Of a stretch of 64,000 nucleotides of DNA, positions 10,276 to 22,929 are shown piece by piece (the first letter of the stretch is position 1; the number at the start of each line of letters is the position of its first letter). Where the stretch lies: positions 464,636-528,635 of the forward strand of contig NMRB01000187.1 of assembly GCA_002633025.1 (NCBI GenBank). The letters run 5' to 3'. This DNA is from Notospermus geniculatus (taxonomy: Eukaryota; Nemertea; Pilidiophora; Heteronemertea; Lineidae). Made by a program: the position numbers and the translations under genes. The notes beneath the pieces were generated by a model. That model was not told the origin of the DNA. It did not search any database and saw only the letters and a program-made list of their open reading frames with translations.

Positions 10276-13200
10276 TTAATCAAATGCATCCTCTGCTGGT
10301 GGCACGTATGAGAACCCTTCAAATGCATCGTCTGCTTCCAGCACACTCGCGCTCACCAACTTGGTACTATCGACAGTCTTGCCAACAGATTCTGAAAGAG
10401 TAAAATAGGAAATACAAAATACACTGATAGTGTCACAACTGTTTACGCACCTCACCCTTGATCTTGCAAAAAAAACTCCAAGGGACCGTTAGCTTATACT
10501 TGTGCAAAAAAAGGGGAAAAAATTCATTGAATTACTTACGTGGGACTGGTTCCCGAACAAACTCCCTGTCGAAGTGTTTGAGGTCCATTGGATCTTGCTG
10601 GAAAAAAACAGAAAGGGAATCGCATTATAGATTGACTGGGAGTCGGTGAACAACTTGATACTGGATAGATCTTTTAGATTCGACATCTGTTCTCAGGCTT
10701 TGACTGAGAATTTGAGCAATGCAGTCATAGTGCAAAAGAGCTTCCTATGACTCTGCACACTAGCGTTTCTCTGTTCTAAGAGAGCAGGAGGTCAGATAAA
10801 TCACGAATACCACATCAAAACTCACCACATTGGGGTTATAAGGAGGCTGAATCAGCTTTGCATCAAGGTTTGCCCAGTTGATGCTACTGAAGAAGACATG
10901 ACTTCTGATGTCTTCGAAGTCATTGGTAACACCAAGACGATACTGTTTCTCTTTCTGAAGCAGCTGGAAGTTGAAAGTATTCAAGACTCAGGGAAATGAC
11001 CACAATCAGAGTTAAATCATTTTGCGTGAAAGTGAATCCTGCAATGGGAGTTTCCCATCACAACTCGCATATCACTGGCAGTACACAGGTCCTTCGCCTT
11101 GTTGCTCAAGCAGTTGGACTCACTTCCCTCGGAAAGGTTGCTTGATCAAGTAAATGGGAAGGAATCCTTGATTCTGGCAGAGACAGAGCTCATGTTTCAT
11201 TATATCATTGATGACATACCCCCTCCAGAATGTTCCTCCCTTGGAGTGAGACATTAGTCCTGAGACGTAACGGTTTGGTCAGAATGTTCTCGTACATTTC
11301 AGCAGTGTCACGGCTGTAGAAAGGTGGCTGCAATGCAACAAGACTAAATCAGAAAGTGGTGTCCATGGAACACATTTTGAACCGAAAGGACTCTGGACTC
11401 AATCGGTACCAGTCCACCTTTGGCTGAGAAGTCCAGACGCATGTGGAAGGTAGCCTCAATGGGTGATGCATGGATTCCTACTTGCATTGGAACAATGAAT
11501 GATCCTGACTACGGTACCTCTACCAGAGAAACCTTGTGTTTGGTTTGTGAAAAATCTAAAGAGTGCAGCTGGTCTGATGTAGGTGTGAGAAAAGTTGGAG
11601 TACCCTTTCTGTTTAGAAACAATACTTACCAAGCCATACATCATCTCAAAGAGAACAGCACCAAGGCACCACCAGTCAACAGTTCGGTCATATGGCTGCT
11701 TCCTCAGAACCTCTGGAGCCAAGTACTGAAACAGTAACAGAGTCCATTGAGTAGTTAGTTCCAGGATGGATAGTACAACTATGCACACACTGGTAGGAAC
11801 CTGTCATCCTTGGGATGGTGGATTTGGAGATCGGAGTTTGTAATCATCAATGATCTCTGCTTCAGAGTTCCCGCATTCAGGAGATCTCATTGTGGCATTG
11901 TCCATTCAGCAAAGAGCATTATAAAAGTCTCCTTTGGCCAATCACAACATTGAATTGTACATAAGAAAGCCTTTTGTAGTAATGTTGCTCACAGTGGAAA
12001 TGTATAGCCAGATGCACTCACCTCTGGTGTACCACAGAAGGTTGATGTCGTACCCATCTTCTCCACCCCTTCTTTACACAAACCGAAGTCAGTCAAGACA
12101 ACATGACCCTGTGAGGAAACAGAAATGAATTGCACAAGGGCAGTCTTTTCTGTCATTGGCTTCAGCAAGAGGTAAGGAAAACATCAATAGAGAACTGCCT
12201 ATTGAGTGCCAACTCGCATGAGAAAACTCTCACGTGAGGCAATGTGTTATAGCAGCAGGAGACCAAACAGACAGAGCGATGTCATGTAAACTATCCATTC
12301 CAGTCATTTTCAGCACCATGATTACAACTTACCACTGAATCCAGGAGAATGTTTTCAGGCTTCAAGTCACTGCAAGAACAAGACATTTCATATATTATGA
12401 TGGATTCAATTTTGAAATCCATTGTATTCCTAGTGACAATACCCGGTAAATGACTTACTTGTAGAATACATGCGTTTCAAGTTCAGAAGATACCACAATC
12501 ATTTTAAACCCAAGAAGCTTAACTGAAATTCATCAAACACTTGTCTTTGAGTCTGACTTTGTTGCAGAAATCGAAGTTTCTTTCTTACAGACTTTGAAGG
12601 TTCTTTGAAACAGTTTCAACAATGTCTAGCATATTGGGAAAAGAATATCTAAGAAGGCCCCTCACCGGTAGATGATGTTCTCTTTGTGAAGGTAGCCAAT
12701 GGCACTAGCAATTTCAGCGGCATAGAACTTGGCACGGGACTCTGGGAAGTATCGTTCTCTTTGCAGGTGGAAGAATAACTAAAATATACATGTAATATGG
12801 AAGTTGGTTTAGAACCTTTGTACACAGTCAGTCACTACCAGATTTAGGAGCTGAATTACCCATGGAGTTCTACCTTGGAAGTCGAGCTGTCCCTAGGGTA
12901 GACTGGCTAGTCAAGTGATAAACAATCTGAATACTGTTTATTGGTGGCTGATGTTTCATGGAATGAGACAGGCCAGAGAGAAAGTGCGCAAGCAGTGTAC
13001 AGTTTGTCAACTAGACTCATGTCATGTCACAACCCTCTGACACAATCTTACCTCACCCCCATTCACATAATCCAAGACAAAATACAATTTCTCTGGAGTC
13101 TGGAAAGAATAATGCAGCCCAACCAGGAATGGATGTTTTAGGTTCTTCAACAATACATTCCTTTCTGACATGATGTGTTTCACTTCATTACGTTTCAATA

Positions 13201-14170
13201 TGGCTTTTTTCTGTAGGACCTTGACAGCAAAGATCTTGTCATCACTTTTTTGGGTGGCGAGGAAAACCTGCAAAGTGAGAGTGAGAGCTACACAGGGTGA
13301 CCCAATCAACCAATCCCTCACACAAATACAGTGAATGAATTCACTTGTGTTACTTCACTATTGTTCTGAATGCCTACCACTGATGAAAGGATTCTTCAAG
13401 CTTACCTTGCCAAAGCTTCCCTTTCCAATCACTTTTCGGAAGACAAAATCACTTGGACGAGCTCTGAAAATAGGTACAAGTACNGAACAACTTCTTCCCT
13501 GGTAGTTTCAGGTTGACATGAGGAAATGCTCTTTTCAACTGCAAAGGTTCAGAATCAATGAGAGTTTTTAAACATGAGCTCTGCACCACAGATGGTGGGC
13601 AAAATGGCGAAAAGTAGGCCTACCAAGGTATGAATTATATAGCATTCAGATAAGAAGCAGACTTATTTTAGCTCACTTCCCCAACAATGGAAGTAATTTT
13701 ATGGATTCAGATGAAAATATATCCATTACCTTTTCATAAAGAACATGGAACTCATTATATCGTCGGAAGATAAACCATTTTTTTCCAAACTGTGACACCA
13801 CAACTTTGTAGACCTTGAAAAAGAAATTTGTTGGTGAACATTGATGTAGAATACGTTTTGGTTAAGTTGTGACTCTCCACCCAATTATTGTCAGCATCTA
13901 TTAAGTTATGAAGGTGAAGAGATGTCATCTTCTTTCCTTCACTGCATCTGATCTGATCCCATGATTTGCAGTCCAGTGAACTTTCACAAGTTTCATCGCA
14001 GAAAAATGGGAAATCTCGACTTGCCAAATCCCAAGAGAAGACCTTCTTGAAGTTAATCAACTTCGTAAACTTACAGTAAATTTCTTGTGTTTTTCCCATG
14101 TCTCAGTGTCAGATATAAGAACACTGGTCCCTTTTGCTCTGGTTCCTGGCGATGGGCAAGATTCACTCAT
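10276..14170 (-). CDS. SGK3: SGK3-like serine/threonine kinase with PX domain
   Basis: Minus-strand exons: 14075-14170 (ATG), 13730-13813, 13485-13538 (cut by an N), 13406-13463, 13052-13267, 12666-12778, 12333-12369, 12022-12108, 11630-11725, 11220-11327, 10826-10963, 10540-10597 and 10276-10391 (stop). The N-terminus starts a PX domain ([25 protein letters not shown]) that binds PI3P on endosomes. The kinase shows the P-loop GKGSFGK, catalytic lysine in [20 protein letters not shown] in [10 protein letters not shown], the PDK1 site threonine in [14 protein letters not shown], and the C-terminal hydrophobic motif FEGFSY. In the family, PDK1 and mTORC2 phosphorylate the two sites. The second half of the PX domain is missing at N 13484: exon 13485-13538 ends in LPGKKLF and the next good exon is already the kinase. 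This looks like an assembly loss, not a gene defect. SGK1/2 lack a PX domain, which supports SGK3. Confidence 0.93.
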
Positions 14171-14783
14171 TCTGCTGGTACAGGTAGATTACACGTGATT
14201 TTGTTTGCAAGTCACCTGGAAAAACAGATTGGGAGAAGTGAAGTGAATAATTAGGCCTAGCTGAAGAAATCTGAAAATTATGTTTGGTCTAACATGAATT
14301 TCAAAAAACAGCCGATTTTAGGAATTTAGAAACATGTCTCACCAACTGAACTAGTCAGTACTGATCTAAATAGCAAAAGGAACGTCCTTGTTCTACATAA
14401 GATTGGTGTATGTACACTTTATCATATTTTTCGACATTTATCAGTGACAAAATGCACTCATCATGAGAACACCCCACACACTTTGACCTACTTTCAGAAT
14501 CAATCTCGGTCACGGCCTGGACGGATGGGAGCGAGGTTGGTAAAAGCGTCTGCTCTTCTCGCTGTCACGTGACAAAAAGTACGCCTGATTCGGGCAAAAG
14601 TGGACAATTTGGACAAGTTTACATCTTTTGAGTATAATACGTATCATTTGAGAGGTTATCATTCGCCTGAAATAGTAATTATTTCATCAGAAACGTTAGA
14701 AATTGCTTTTTAGTGGGCTGAAGGTGTCCGAGATTTTGCGGGAACACACGAGAGGTCACTCGGACGACCGGCTTGCAAGCAAG
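14171..14783. promoter_or_regulatory. Shared head-to-head promoter region of SGK3-like and HADHA genes
   Basis: The two start codons (14170 minus, 14784 plus) face away from each other across about 610 bases. A minus-strand acceptor at 14216-14218 (tttttccag) indicates a short untranslated leader before the SGK3-like ATG, so another noncoding exon lies to its right. No TATA box is evident for either gene. A perfect GTCACGTGAC palindrome is present at 14564-14573. Confidence 0.55.
14564..14573. promoter_or_regulatory. Palindromic E-box GTCACGTGAC (CLEAR-like)
   Basis: The ten bases exactly match the consensus bound by MiT/TFE factors (TFEB, TFE3) and USF/MYC-type bHLH-ZIP dimers. It lies about 210 bases upstream of the HADHA start codon and about 390 bases upstream of the SGK3-like start codon. 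Function is inferred from the motif and position alone. Confidence 0.5.
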
Positions 14784-17700
14784 ATGGCTGCTATCAGAAT
14801 TCTCGGTGCTTTGCCATGTTTGCGGAGCGTTTACCAGCCTAAACTGGCAGTTGTAAGCGGTAAATATCTTCCACAAGATGTGTGATTGAAAACTAGGCCT
14901 TTAGATAGTATTCATATTGTCTAATTATGTCGTCTGTTATTGCTGCAAGCTGTGAATCTGTTCTGAAGCAGACGCCCCAATCCCGCCTACATGATTGATG
15001 TACACACGTGTGCACAGGTGTGTACTGTATATTTAAGTACATACATGTGCATGCAGGCAGGAGGCATGTCACACAGCACAGCAGCAGCAGCGCCAGCGTG
15101 CAGTGGCATGCATCAGCAGGCCTCCATCATCCCCACACCTCAGCCGACAGTTACTCAATTATTCAGTGGGGACAGTGTTGTTCTGGCCTTTTGAGAATGA
15201 GAGCAGCCCAAAAAAATAAAGGGTTTATTTTTTGGCAAAGGCAAGGCAAGCTGTCAAGAAGAAGGGAATGGGAGGGGGATGCAGCGCAGGGCAGGCATCC
15301 CCATTTTTTGCCAGAGGAGCAGAATGAAAGAAAGGGACGATTTCATTTCACTTTGACTTTCAGCAGTTGTTTGTCAACTAATTGATTGATGAATGATGTC
15401 ATGACTTTCATTGATCAACAAAGCCACGATGAAGGAAGAGGTTGGTGGTTTGGCCTTTTTGGAACCACATGTTACTCGGGGCAAATGCGTTGGCAGCCGT
15501 CAATTGGTGGACAGTACATCGTGACGGCAATCGCCACTGTACTGATTGGTTAGTTTATACTGATAGCCGATTGGAATGATGTCGCCCAATGAAATCCTCA
15601 CATGTTAAGTTTCATGCCATAGGGGGCCAATTACATTGCTAATTTCCTTGTTGATGGCATTTATTTCCGTGTNGGCAAAGGCAAGGCAAGCTGTCAAGAA
15701 GAAGGGAATGGGAGGGGGATGCAGCGCAGGGCAGGCATCCCCATTTTTTGCCAGAGGAGCAGAATGAAAGAAAGGGACGATTTCATTTCACTTTGACTTT
15801 CAGCAGTTGTTTGTCAACATTGTCGTGATCATGACAATAATTGATTGATGAATGATGTCATGACTTTCATTGATCAACAAAGCCACGATGAAGGAAGAGG
15901 TTGGTGGTTTGGCCTTTTTGGAACCACATGTTACTCGGGGCAAATGCGTTGGCAGCCGTCAATTGGTGGACAGTACATCGTGACGGCAATCGCCACTGTA
16001 CTGATTGGTTAGTTTATACTGATAGCCGATTGGAATGATGTCGCCCAATGAAATCCTCACATGTTAAGTTTCATGCCATAGGGGGCCAATTACATTGCTA
16101 ATTTCCTTGTTGATGGCATTTATTTCCGTGTTTTGATTGTCATTGTCATCTTTATTTTGTTTTCAGGCATATCCAAGTCTTTCAATACCCACTTCTCGAC
16201 TTCTTCAGCCATGTCAGGTACATAGCTAGAAAAACTGTGCATTTAAAGTTACCGTCCAGTACGCCCTATCCAGCTAACTGCAGCCTAGGATTCTTCACTG
16301 TTTGTAGAGCACCATTTGGTGACAGTGTTCTGTCTTTCAAGTTTTTCTGAGTTTTGTCCCCTTCAATCCTTGGAAAGAAATGGGTTTCATCAGTGTAAGA
16401 ACAAAGAAAACATTGCGATGGTTTGTTGTTGGGAAGAAGAATTCTCGTATTCAATTCCTACATGTACCGGTAGGTAACAGAAAGTACTCTGTTCTCTTTT
16501 GACAGCTCAAGCTGCCAAGAAGTATTTTTCTGTTTCCCTCAAAGACAATGTAGCTGTTGTCAAAGTTGATACCCCTGACTCTAAGGTAAGTATTTTAAAA
16601 ATAAAAATGCACTCAGTAGAGTCATGAGTTCCTTTGTTGCATTAAATGTGGTGTGCACTGATGATACAACAAGGTTCCCTCACCTGGAGCATATCTATTG
16701 TAATGGGGAAATGATAATCTCTTTTCATTAGCCATGTGTCTTCCATCCAGGTCAATACATTATCGTTGGACCTCCAGGATGAATTTCTCTCCGTCTTCAA
16801 TGAAATCCAGACAAATCCAGCTGTCAGTAGTGCTGTCCTTATCTCAGGAAAACCAGGGTGTTTTATTGCTGGTGCTGATATCAAGTAAGAATATCGTTCT
16901 CTGATGATTTGTTGTCAGAAGTGCTAGAGAAAATGATGTCTGTCCAGAATTTGGCTTTAAACGAAAGGAAAATACTTGCAAAAAGAATCAACCTGTGTCA
17001 GACCGAAACCTACTTCATGGCATCCTGAGTATTAAATGGTTAATTCAATGAATATGCCTTGCTTTGCAGCATGATTGAAAACTGTAAATCTGTAGAAGAG
17101 GCCATGGGTATAAGCAGCTCTGCTCAGAAGATGTTCCAACAGATAGAGGACAGCAAAAAGCCTTTTGTTGCAGCTATAATGGGGTCCTGTCTTGGTGGTG
17201 GTCTAGAGGTATCGCTCTAAATTTCTTTTTCATTTCGGTGATAAAGTCAGGTTCTTTCAGCATCCAGATATTAGGTCATTAGGTTGCTGATTGCTGTTGC
17301 TGCATGTGCATTGATGAAAAACTATTGGTAATTTTTTGCTACCCATGATCAACTCAGTGTATGGACCAGCCACTTCTATCAGCTGAACCTGGACTGCTTC
17401 TAGGCCTGTGTAATATTTGATATCTGTTACAGATTGCGTTGGCCTGTCACTATCGCATTGCTGTGAAGGATAAGTCTACACTTGGAGCACCTGAGGTCAT
17501 GCTTGGTCTACTACCAGGAGCTGGAGGAACCCAGAGGATTCCTAAATTAGTAAGTATTGTATGCTGGTCAGTGTTGTCGATGGAAAAGGCACACAATCAT
17601 TTCAAGCGCTTTTGACAAGTTTCCTCCCATTTCAATTTGTGATATCTCTCATGTGTCAGTTGATCACTCCTGTCATCACTTTGATAGATGTGCCTTCTTT

Positions 17701-20700
17701 TTTCCAGGTATCATTACCGAATGCATTTGACATGATACTCACAGGGAAGAACATCAGAGCTGACAAGGCCAAGAAAATGGGACTTATTCATCAGACCATT
17801 GAACCATTAGGTACATGTCTTCAATTCACTCTATTTAGTAATAATGTATGTTAATCTATTCCTGATTAATGGAGTGACTGCTGTGATTACTCTCTTAGAA
17901 TGCTGACGTTGACAATAATCATGTTTTAAACCAGTGATGTTTGTCATTTTGCAGGACCAGGAATCATGGCACCTGAAGATCGCACCCTGCAGTACTTAGA
18001 AGAAGTCGCCGTCCAGACTGCCAAAGGTCTTGCAAATGGCAGTGTTAAAGCAACACCGAGAAATAAGAACTTGATGGACAGTAAGTCAGTTTGTCACTTT
18101 TAATTGCAGGATTCTCATTATGCATTTGGAAAGAAGTCGAGGGTGTTCTGCCTCATTGCAGAAATCTCATTATTTGGTAGTACAATCGCGACATACATAT
18201 CGTTCCACCAGCTGAAATGCAACGATTCTAGTGTCCGCCTATGACAGGACTGCATGACTTTATAGATCTATTGAATTTCTTTCTGATTCATTTGAATGGA
18301 TTTCATTTTGCAGAGGTCATGGATAAATTTGTCCAGTATGACTTTGGAAAGAACTACCTACTTAAACAAGTGCGTGGCAAAGTAATGAAGCAAACAGGTG
18401 GACTGTATCCAGCACCCCTCAAAATCATTGATGTAAGTTGAAGATACTCTGTGACGAACTGAGCACCAAGAGCTACAATGTTTCTAGGAAAGTTAAATGT
18501 TGTTCTTCGATTGATACGAGATGCAAATCTGATCATAAGTCATTTACTTGTAGGTTGTGAAGACAACCCTTGATAAGGGTACAGCAGCTGGTTATAAAGC
18601 TGAGAGTCACGGATTTGGTGAACTCGCCATGACAAGTGAAAGCAGGGCACTAATTGGTCTTTATCATGGACAAGTTGCTTGTAAGAAGAATCGCTTTGGG
18701 ACACCTTCCAGGAAAACAGAGTGAGTACCGATCTCCGAACGTCATGAATGAGTTGATCACTGTTCAAGGAAATATGTCTCCTCTTGTTATTTCTTTCTCC
18801 TTTTACAAGATCATTACCATTTGTCTCTAAAGTTTCACGGTGTAAATTTCTCTGTTTTCCAGGAATATTGCAGTATTAGGGGCTGGTCTGATGGGTGCTG
18901 GCATTTGTCAAGTCAGTATAGATAAAGGGTATAATGTCATTATGAAGGATATGAACATGGCAGGACTTGCCAGAGGACAGCAGCAGATTCAGAAAGGATT
19001 AGACACATCAGTCAAGAAGAAGAAAATTTCAAGGTATTTTGGTCTTCCAGTGAATTTCAGGCGCAGTCATTTGTCGGCAACAGCCCTTGATTATGTATGT
19101 TTAATATGTTGAGACTTAGGTGACGTCAGCAATCTTTATCATACCATTGTTTGAGCAACCAGCTCCTGAAAATTATACATAGTTCTGTTTCGTTTCAGTT
19201 TCCAACGTGACCGTATCATGTCCAATCTGGATGCGACAATCGACTACACAAACTTCAACAAATGTGACATGGTGATTGAAGCTGTTTTTGAGGACATTAA
19301 CATCAAACATAAAGTCATCAAAGAGGTTGAACAGGCAAGTAAACTTCCTCATTAATATGCGTGGTGTGAAACTTTGTACTTCTCTCAGTAGACATGGAAG
19401 ACGCATCTGCCAGGTGGACCTTGGTATTCTGCAGAAACAGAATGAAAAACATCAGAATGAGAGGCAAATTTTCTCAGAGGATGATGAATCAATGCTTGTC
19501 TATTTTCAGCATCTGCCTGAGCACTGTATATTTGCTTCCAATACGTCTGCCCTGCCGATCACAGAGATTGCCAAGGGTAGCTCTCGACCTGAGAAAGTGA
19601 TCGGCATGCATTACTTCTCACCGGTAGACAAGATGATGTTGCTTGAGATTATCACCACAGACAAAACAACCAAGGACACAGCAGGTAAGACTCTCTTATT
19701 ACATTTTCCTGGTGCGGATGGCAGGCCTGTTCAGAATTGTTGGAAGTCCAAAGTCCAAGTGCATTTGTTGGTCAACGAATTGACTCAACTTCAGTCAGTG
19801 ACTTAGCTTTGATGGTAGACTTTTGCTAAACACAGTAATGCCTTCATGACAAACAAATTGTTCAATGCACAATCTTTCTGACTGAGCATGGTTTTCCTTC
19901 TTGTGTTGTATATTAGCTGCCGCTGTTGATGTCGGCTTGAAGCAGGGTAAAGTAGTTATCACAGTGAAGGATGGTCCTGGGTTTTATACGACAAGGATTC
20001 TGGCTCCAACCCTTGCTGAGGCAGTCCGTCTACTTCAGGTAAGAAGATAAGGCCTTGGTCTACTGGTCCTAGTATGCATGATGGATCGGTCTCCTTCTCT
20101 TCGACTTCTGTCAGCTCTACAAGTACCGGTACAACTCAACCTTCAAATATCTGCATCATGTTGCACACTGAGTTGTTCTAATCATCTTGATTCTTCAAAT
20201 TTGCAGGAGGGTGTAGCACCAAAACAGTTAGACAAACTTTCCAAAACGTTCGGTTTCCCAGTAGGCATGGCAACTCTTGCAGATGAAGTTGGTGTTGATG
20301 TGGCTGCTCATGTAGCTGAAGACCTTGGGAAAGCTTTTGGAGCACGATTTGGTGGTGCCAACATTGAAGTTCTGAAGGAGATGGTGTCAAGTGGTTTCCT
20401 TGGTAAGACATCCATCCGGATTCCATTCTGCTGGAGACACTGATGCACTTGTTTGTATGAAAATATCCAGTGTAGCAACAGTGTAGTCTCTGAAAAAGAA
20501 GACACATTTCCACTGATGTTCCTGAAAGTCATTTCTACTTCAAAGTCCACTAATGAACATTATCAAACCAATGGATGGGAAAAGTTCCACCCAACTCAAA
20601 ATTCCTGTTTCATAGATCATTGATGTTTTCTTGCAGGTCGTAAGGCTGGCAAGGGATGTTTCCTTTATGCAGATGGTTCAAAGGACCGGCCAGAGAACCC

Positions 20701-21587
20701 AGAAGCCTTGGAAATATTCAAAAAATACCACATTCCTCCTCGAGGAAGGTAAGCAATGAAAAGAGTGAAGCGTTATTGTAGTCTATCCTCATGCCTATTC
20801 CTGTATCACTTGATCACTCAAAAGATAGCTACCCGGTTATCAATTTTGTTTATGTTGTCCCTTTCAGTAATACCACCGAGGACATCCAGATGAGACCCGT
20901 GGTACGATTTGTAAATGAAGCTGTGATGTGCTTACAAGAAGGCATCTTGAACACTGCTGTGAGTACCAGGCCACCGAATGATTATATTGAACAGCTGGCT
21001 AGCTTAAAATTTCACCATCAACTGGGTGCACTTGGTGAGGACTACCCACCGAGTCAGATTCTGTTACTGGTAATTTGAGGTGGCTTGGAATTGTCAACTT
21101 AATGATATGTAGATGTAGGAATCTAGCGCTTAAGAAAATTGAAATCATGGTGAGGGACTTCAATTGACACAGATGTAGTCTTGTTCAGATGCGTTTTCAC
21201 TTCGTCAGATATAAAATGAATCTCCTCTTTCACTTTAATCATTATATTTTCAGCTTGATGGAGACATAGGTGCTGTGTTTGGTCTTGGTTTCCCACCATT
21301 CTTAGGAGGTAGGTCCCATTTATATTAATAATCCAAATTGTCTTTCATACCGGTAATCTAAGTCCAAAACACTGTTTTGCAGATGTGAACTTGGGCCTAG
21401 ACATTGCACTTTATGTCTTTCAATCATCTTTTCAGGGCCATTCCGATTCGTTGATAGCTATGGCGCCGACAAGCTAGTGAACAAGATGCAGCAGTTCCAG
21501 GAGTTGTATGGTGAACAGTTCCAGCCTTGTCAGTTACTGCTAGACCATGCCAAAGATCCCTCAAAGAAGTTCCATGTAAAGATGTAA
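14784..21587 (+). CDS. HADHA: Mitochondrial trifunctional enzyme subunit alpha, complete 19-exon gene
   Basis: Exons: 14784-14859, 16167-16217, 16506-16585, 16751-16884, 17071-17218, 17433-17549, 17708-17810, 17955-18080, 18314-18432, 18554-18720, 18863-19033, 19199-19334, 19510-19684, 19917-20038, 20207-20402, 20637-20748, 20868-20958, 21254-21308, 21436-21587. They total 2,331 bases (776 residues; human 763). An Arg/Ser-rich, acid-free leader fits mitochondrial import. The enoyl-CoA hydratase half has [15 protein letters not shown] and [18 protein letters not shown] with both catalytic glutamates. The 3-hydroxyacyl-CoA dehydrogenase half has the Rossmann [16 protein letters not shown], the catalytic histidine in [16 protein letters not shown] and GPGFYTTR. 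It catalyses hydration and NAD-dependent oxidation of long-chain acyl-CoA with HADHB on the inner mitochondrial membrane. Exon 12 uses a GC donor. A duplicated block in intron 1 is an assembly artefact candidate. Confidence 0.97.
15234..16131. repeat. Direct tandem duplication around an N inside HADHA intron 1
   Basis: Bases 15234-15672 and 15674-16131 are the same sequence, joined by a single N at 15673. Copy 1 is 439 bases and copy 2 is 458. The difference is one 19-base insertion after gtttgtcaac (cattgtcgtgatcatgaca) in copy 2. The copies otherwise appear identical by eye. Two unmerged haplotype contig ends would produce exactly this. Confidence 0.85.
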
Positions 21588-22809
21588 CTTAGTCAAATCA
21601 AGGAAGAACATTAGTTTTTAGTCATTTCAATGAAGTGGACGGACTATACTGACATTGCAAGGAATGCTTAGGAGTGTCTTCACATCTACTTGCCGTTCAA
21701 ACCTTGGTTGTGCAGTTATGGGACATCTTGAACCATTGAGTGTTCATATCACTACTCTTTCAAGATGTTATGGGATTGCCTTGGGAGTACATCCTATTTG
21801 CAAAATCTGGTAGCATACACTACAGATATTTGGGAATGGCCTTGCAGGTTACGGCACAAATTTCCCTGAAATCGCAGGGCTTTTTTACTTACTCTGTATC
21901 AGGATATCCTGGACATTTTGCACACATCTGGGATACCCTTACTGAAATTATACTTGTGAAGCAAAACCCAAGTCTCCTAAAACATCACTTCCCTGTCATG
22001 TTACTTTCTTTTCTATGCTTTACTGTCCACTTAACTGGCTTTTGGGGGTTTCTAGTGAAAGCAACTTGTCTTAAGTGTGTACTTGTACTTTCTTGAGCCC
22101 TGAGGGGAAATTGTGTTGCAAGTTCCTGAGCAGGGAAGGTGAATCATCAAAATGATCCCTCTCAAACAGTCTTTCCGGTGTGAAATTGATCTGAACTTAA
22201 ACAGTGTTTCCCACGGCTGTTTGTAGTGTGGTTTTCATCAAATCATCACAAGGTTGACCTTGAGCATGTTGAGTGTCAGCCATTGATTCTTGCGCTAAGA
22301 GAATGAGAGGTTTGGAAATTGTTCCACATCAGAGTTACAGATTACGAGTATATTATTAAATGGGCATTTTGTTCATGTAGTTGACCAAGGCAGAGAGTAT
22401 CTGCTGTGAGTGTTCTTCAGAATACTTACAGTATTCCCATTGAACCATGTGCTCTATGTGCTTTGCCACTTCTAACATGTATCACAGATGTGGTAGACCT
22501 TACACAGGATATGAGGACCAACTTATTGCCATAAAAGCAACTGATGGCATTGTGACCCTTTCGAAACTTCTCTATCATAATTTAAATTTGTAGATTACAA
22601 TGTTTGGATAATAACCTAACCACTGCTCACACAAAACCTTGAAGTAAACAATGATATTATATTGTAAACAGATTATTTCTCTTCTTTATTTGTCTCCTTC
22701 CTGGAGTCGGTCACGTTCTTCTATTTATTCACTGAGACATGATGGATACTGATAAAATGATGGAGTCACTGTTTGGGCTTTGCTGTTTGGGACTGATTCA
22801 CAGTGACCA
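21588..22809. other. HADHA 3' untranslated and downstream sequence
   Basis: Open frames here (for example 21740-22096) show no homology I recognise and are typical of AT-rich 3' untranslated sequence. An ATTAAA at 22365-22370 could be a polyadenylation signal, but is not unique. Confidence 0.4.
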
Positions 22810-22903
22810 GGGGCCTGACTTCAAGCTAATGGTACCATTACCGGTAACTTCAATGCATTTTCCATTTACCATTAGCTTAAAGTCACTTTATGAAACAGGC
22901 CCC
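22810..22903. mobile_element. Palindromic MITE (GGGGCCTG...CAGGCCCC), copy 1
   Basis: The ends ggggcctga and caggcccc pair, as do ttcaagctaatggtacc and its inner complement accattagcttaaagt. A second copy of the family is at 29962-30070 and shares aatgcatt, taccattagcttaaagtc and tttatgaaacaggcccc. Confidence 0.65.
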
Positions 22904-22929
22904 TGGACCATAAGAACGCTAACAAGAAC

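Noticed and set aside
14784-14882. HADHA exon 1 reading straight through to TGA at 14880-14882 as a 32-codon ORF
   Set aside because: The donor gcg|gtaaat at 14859 gives the phase needed by exon 2, and all 19 exons then close to 776 residues.
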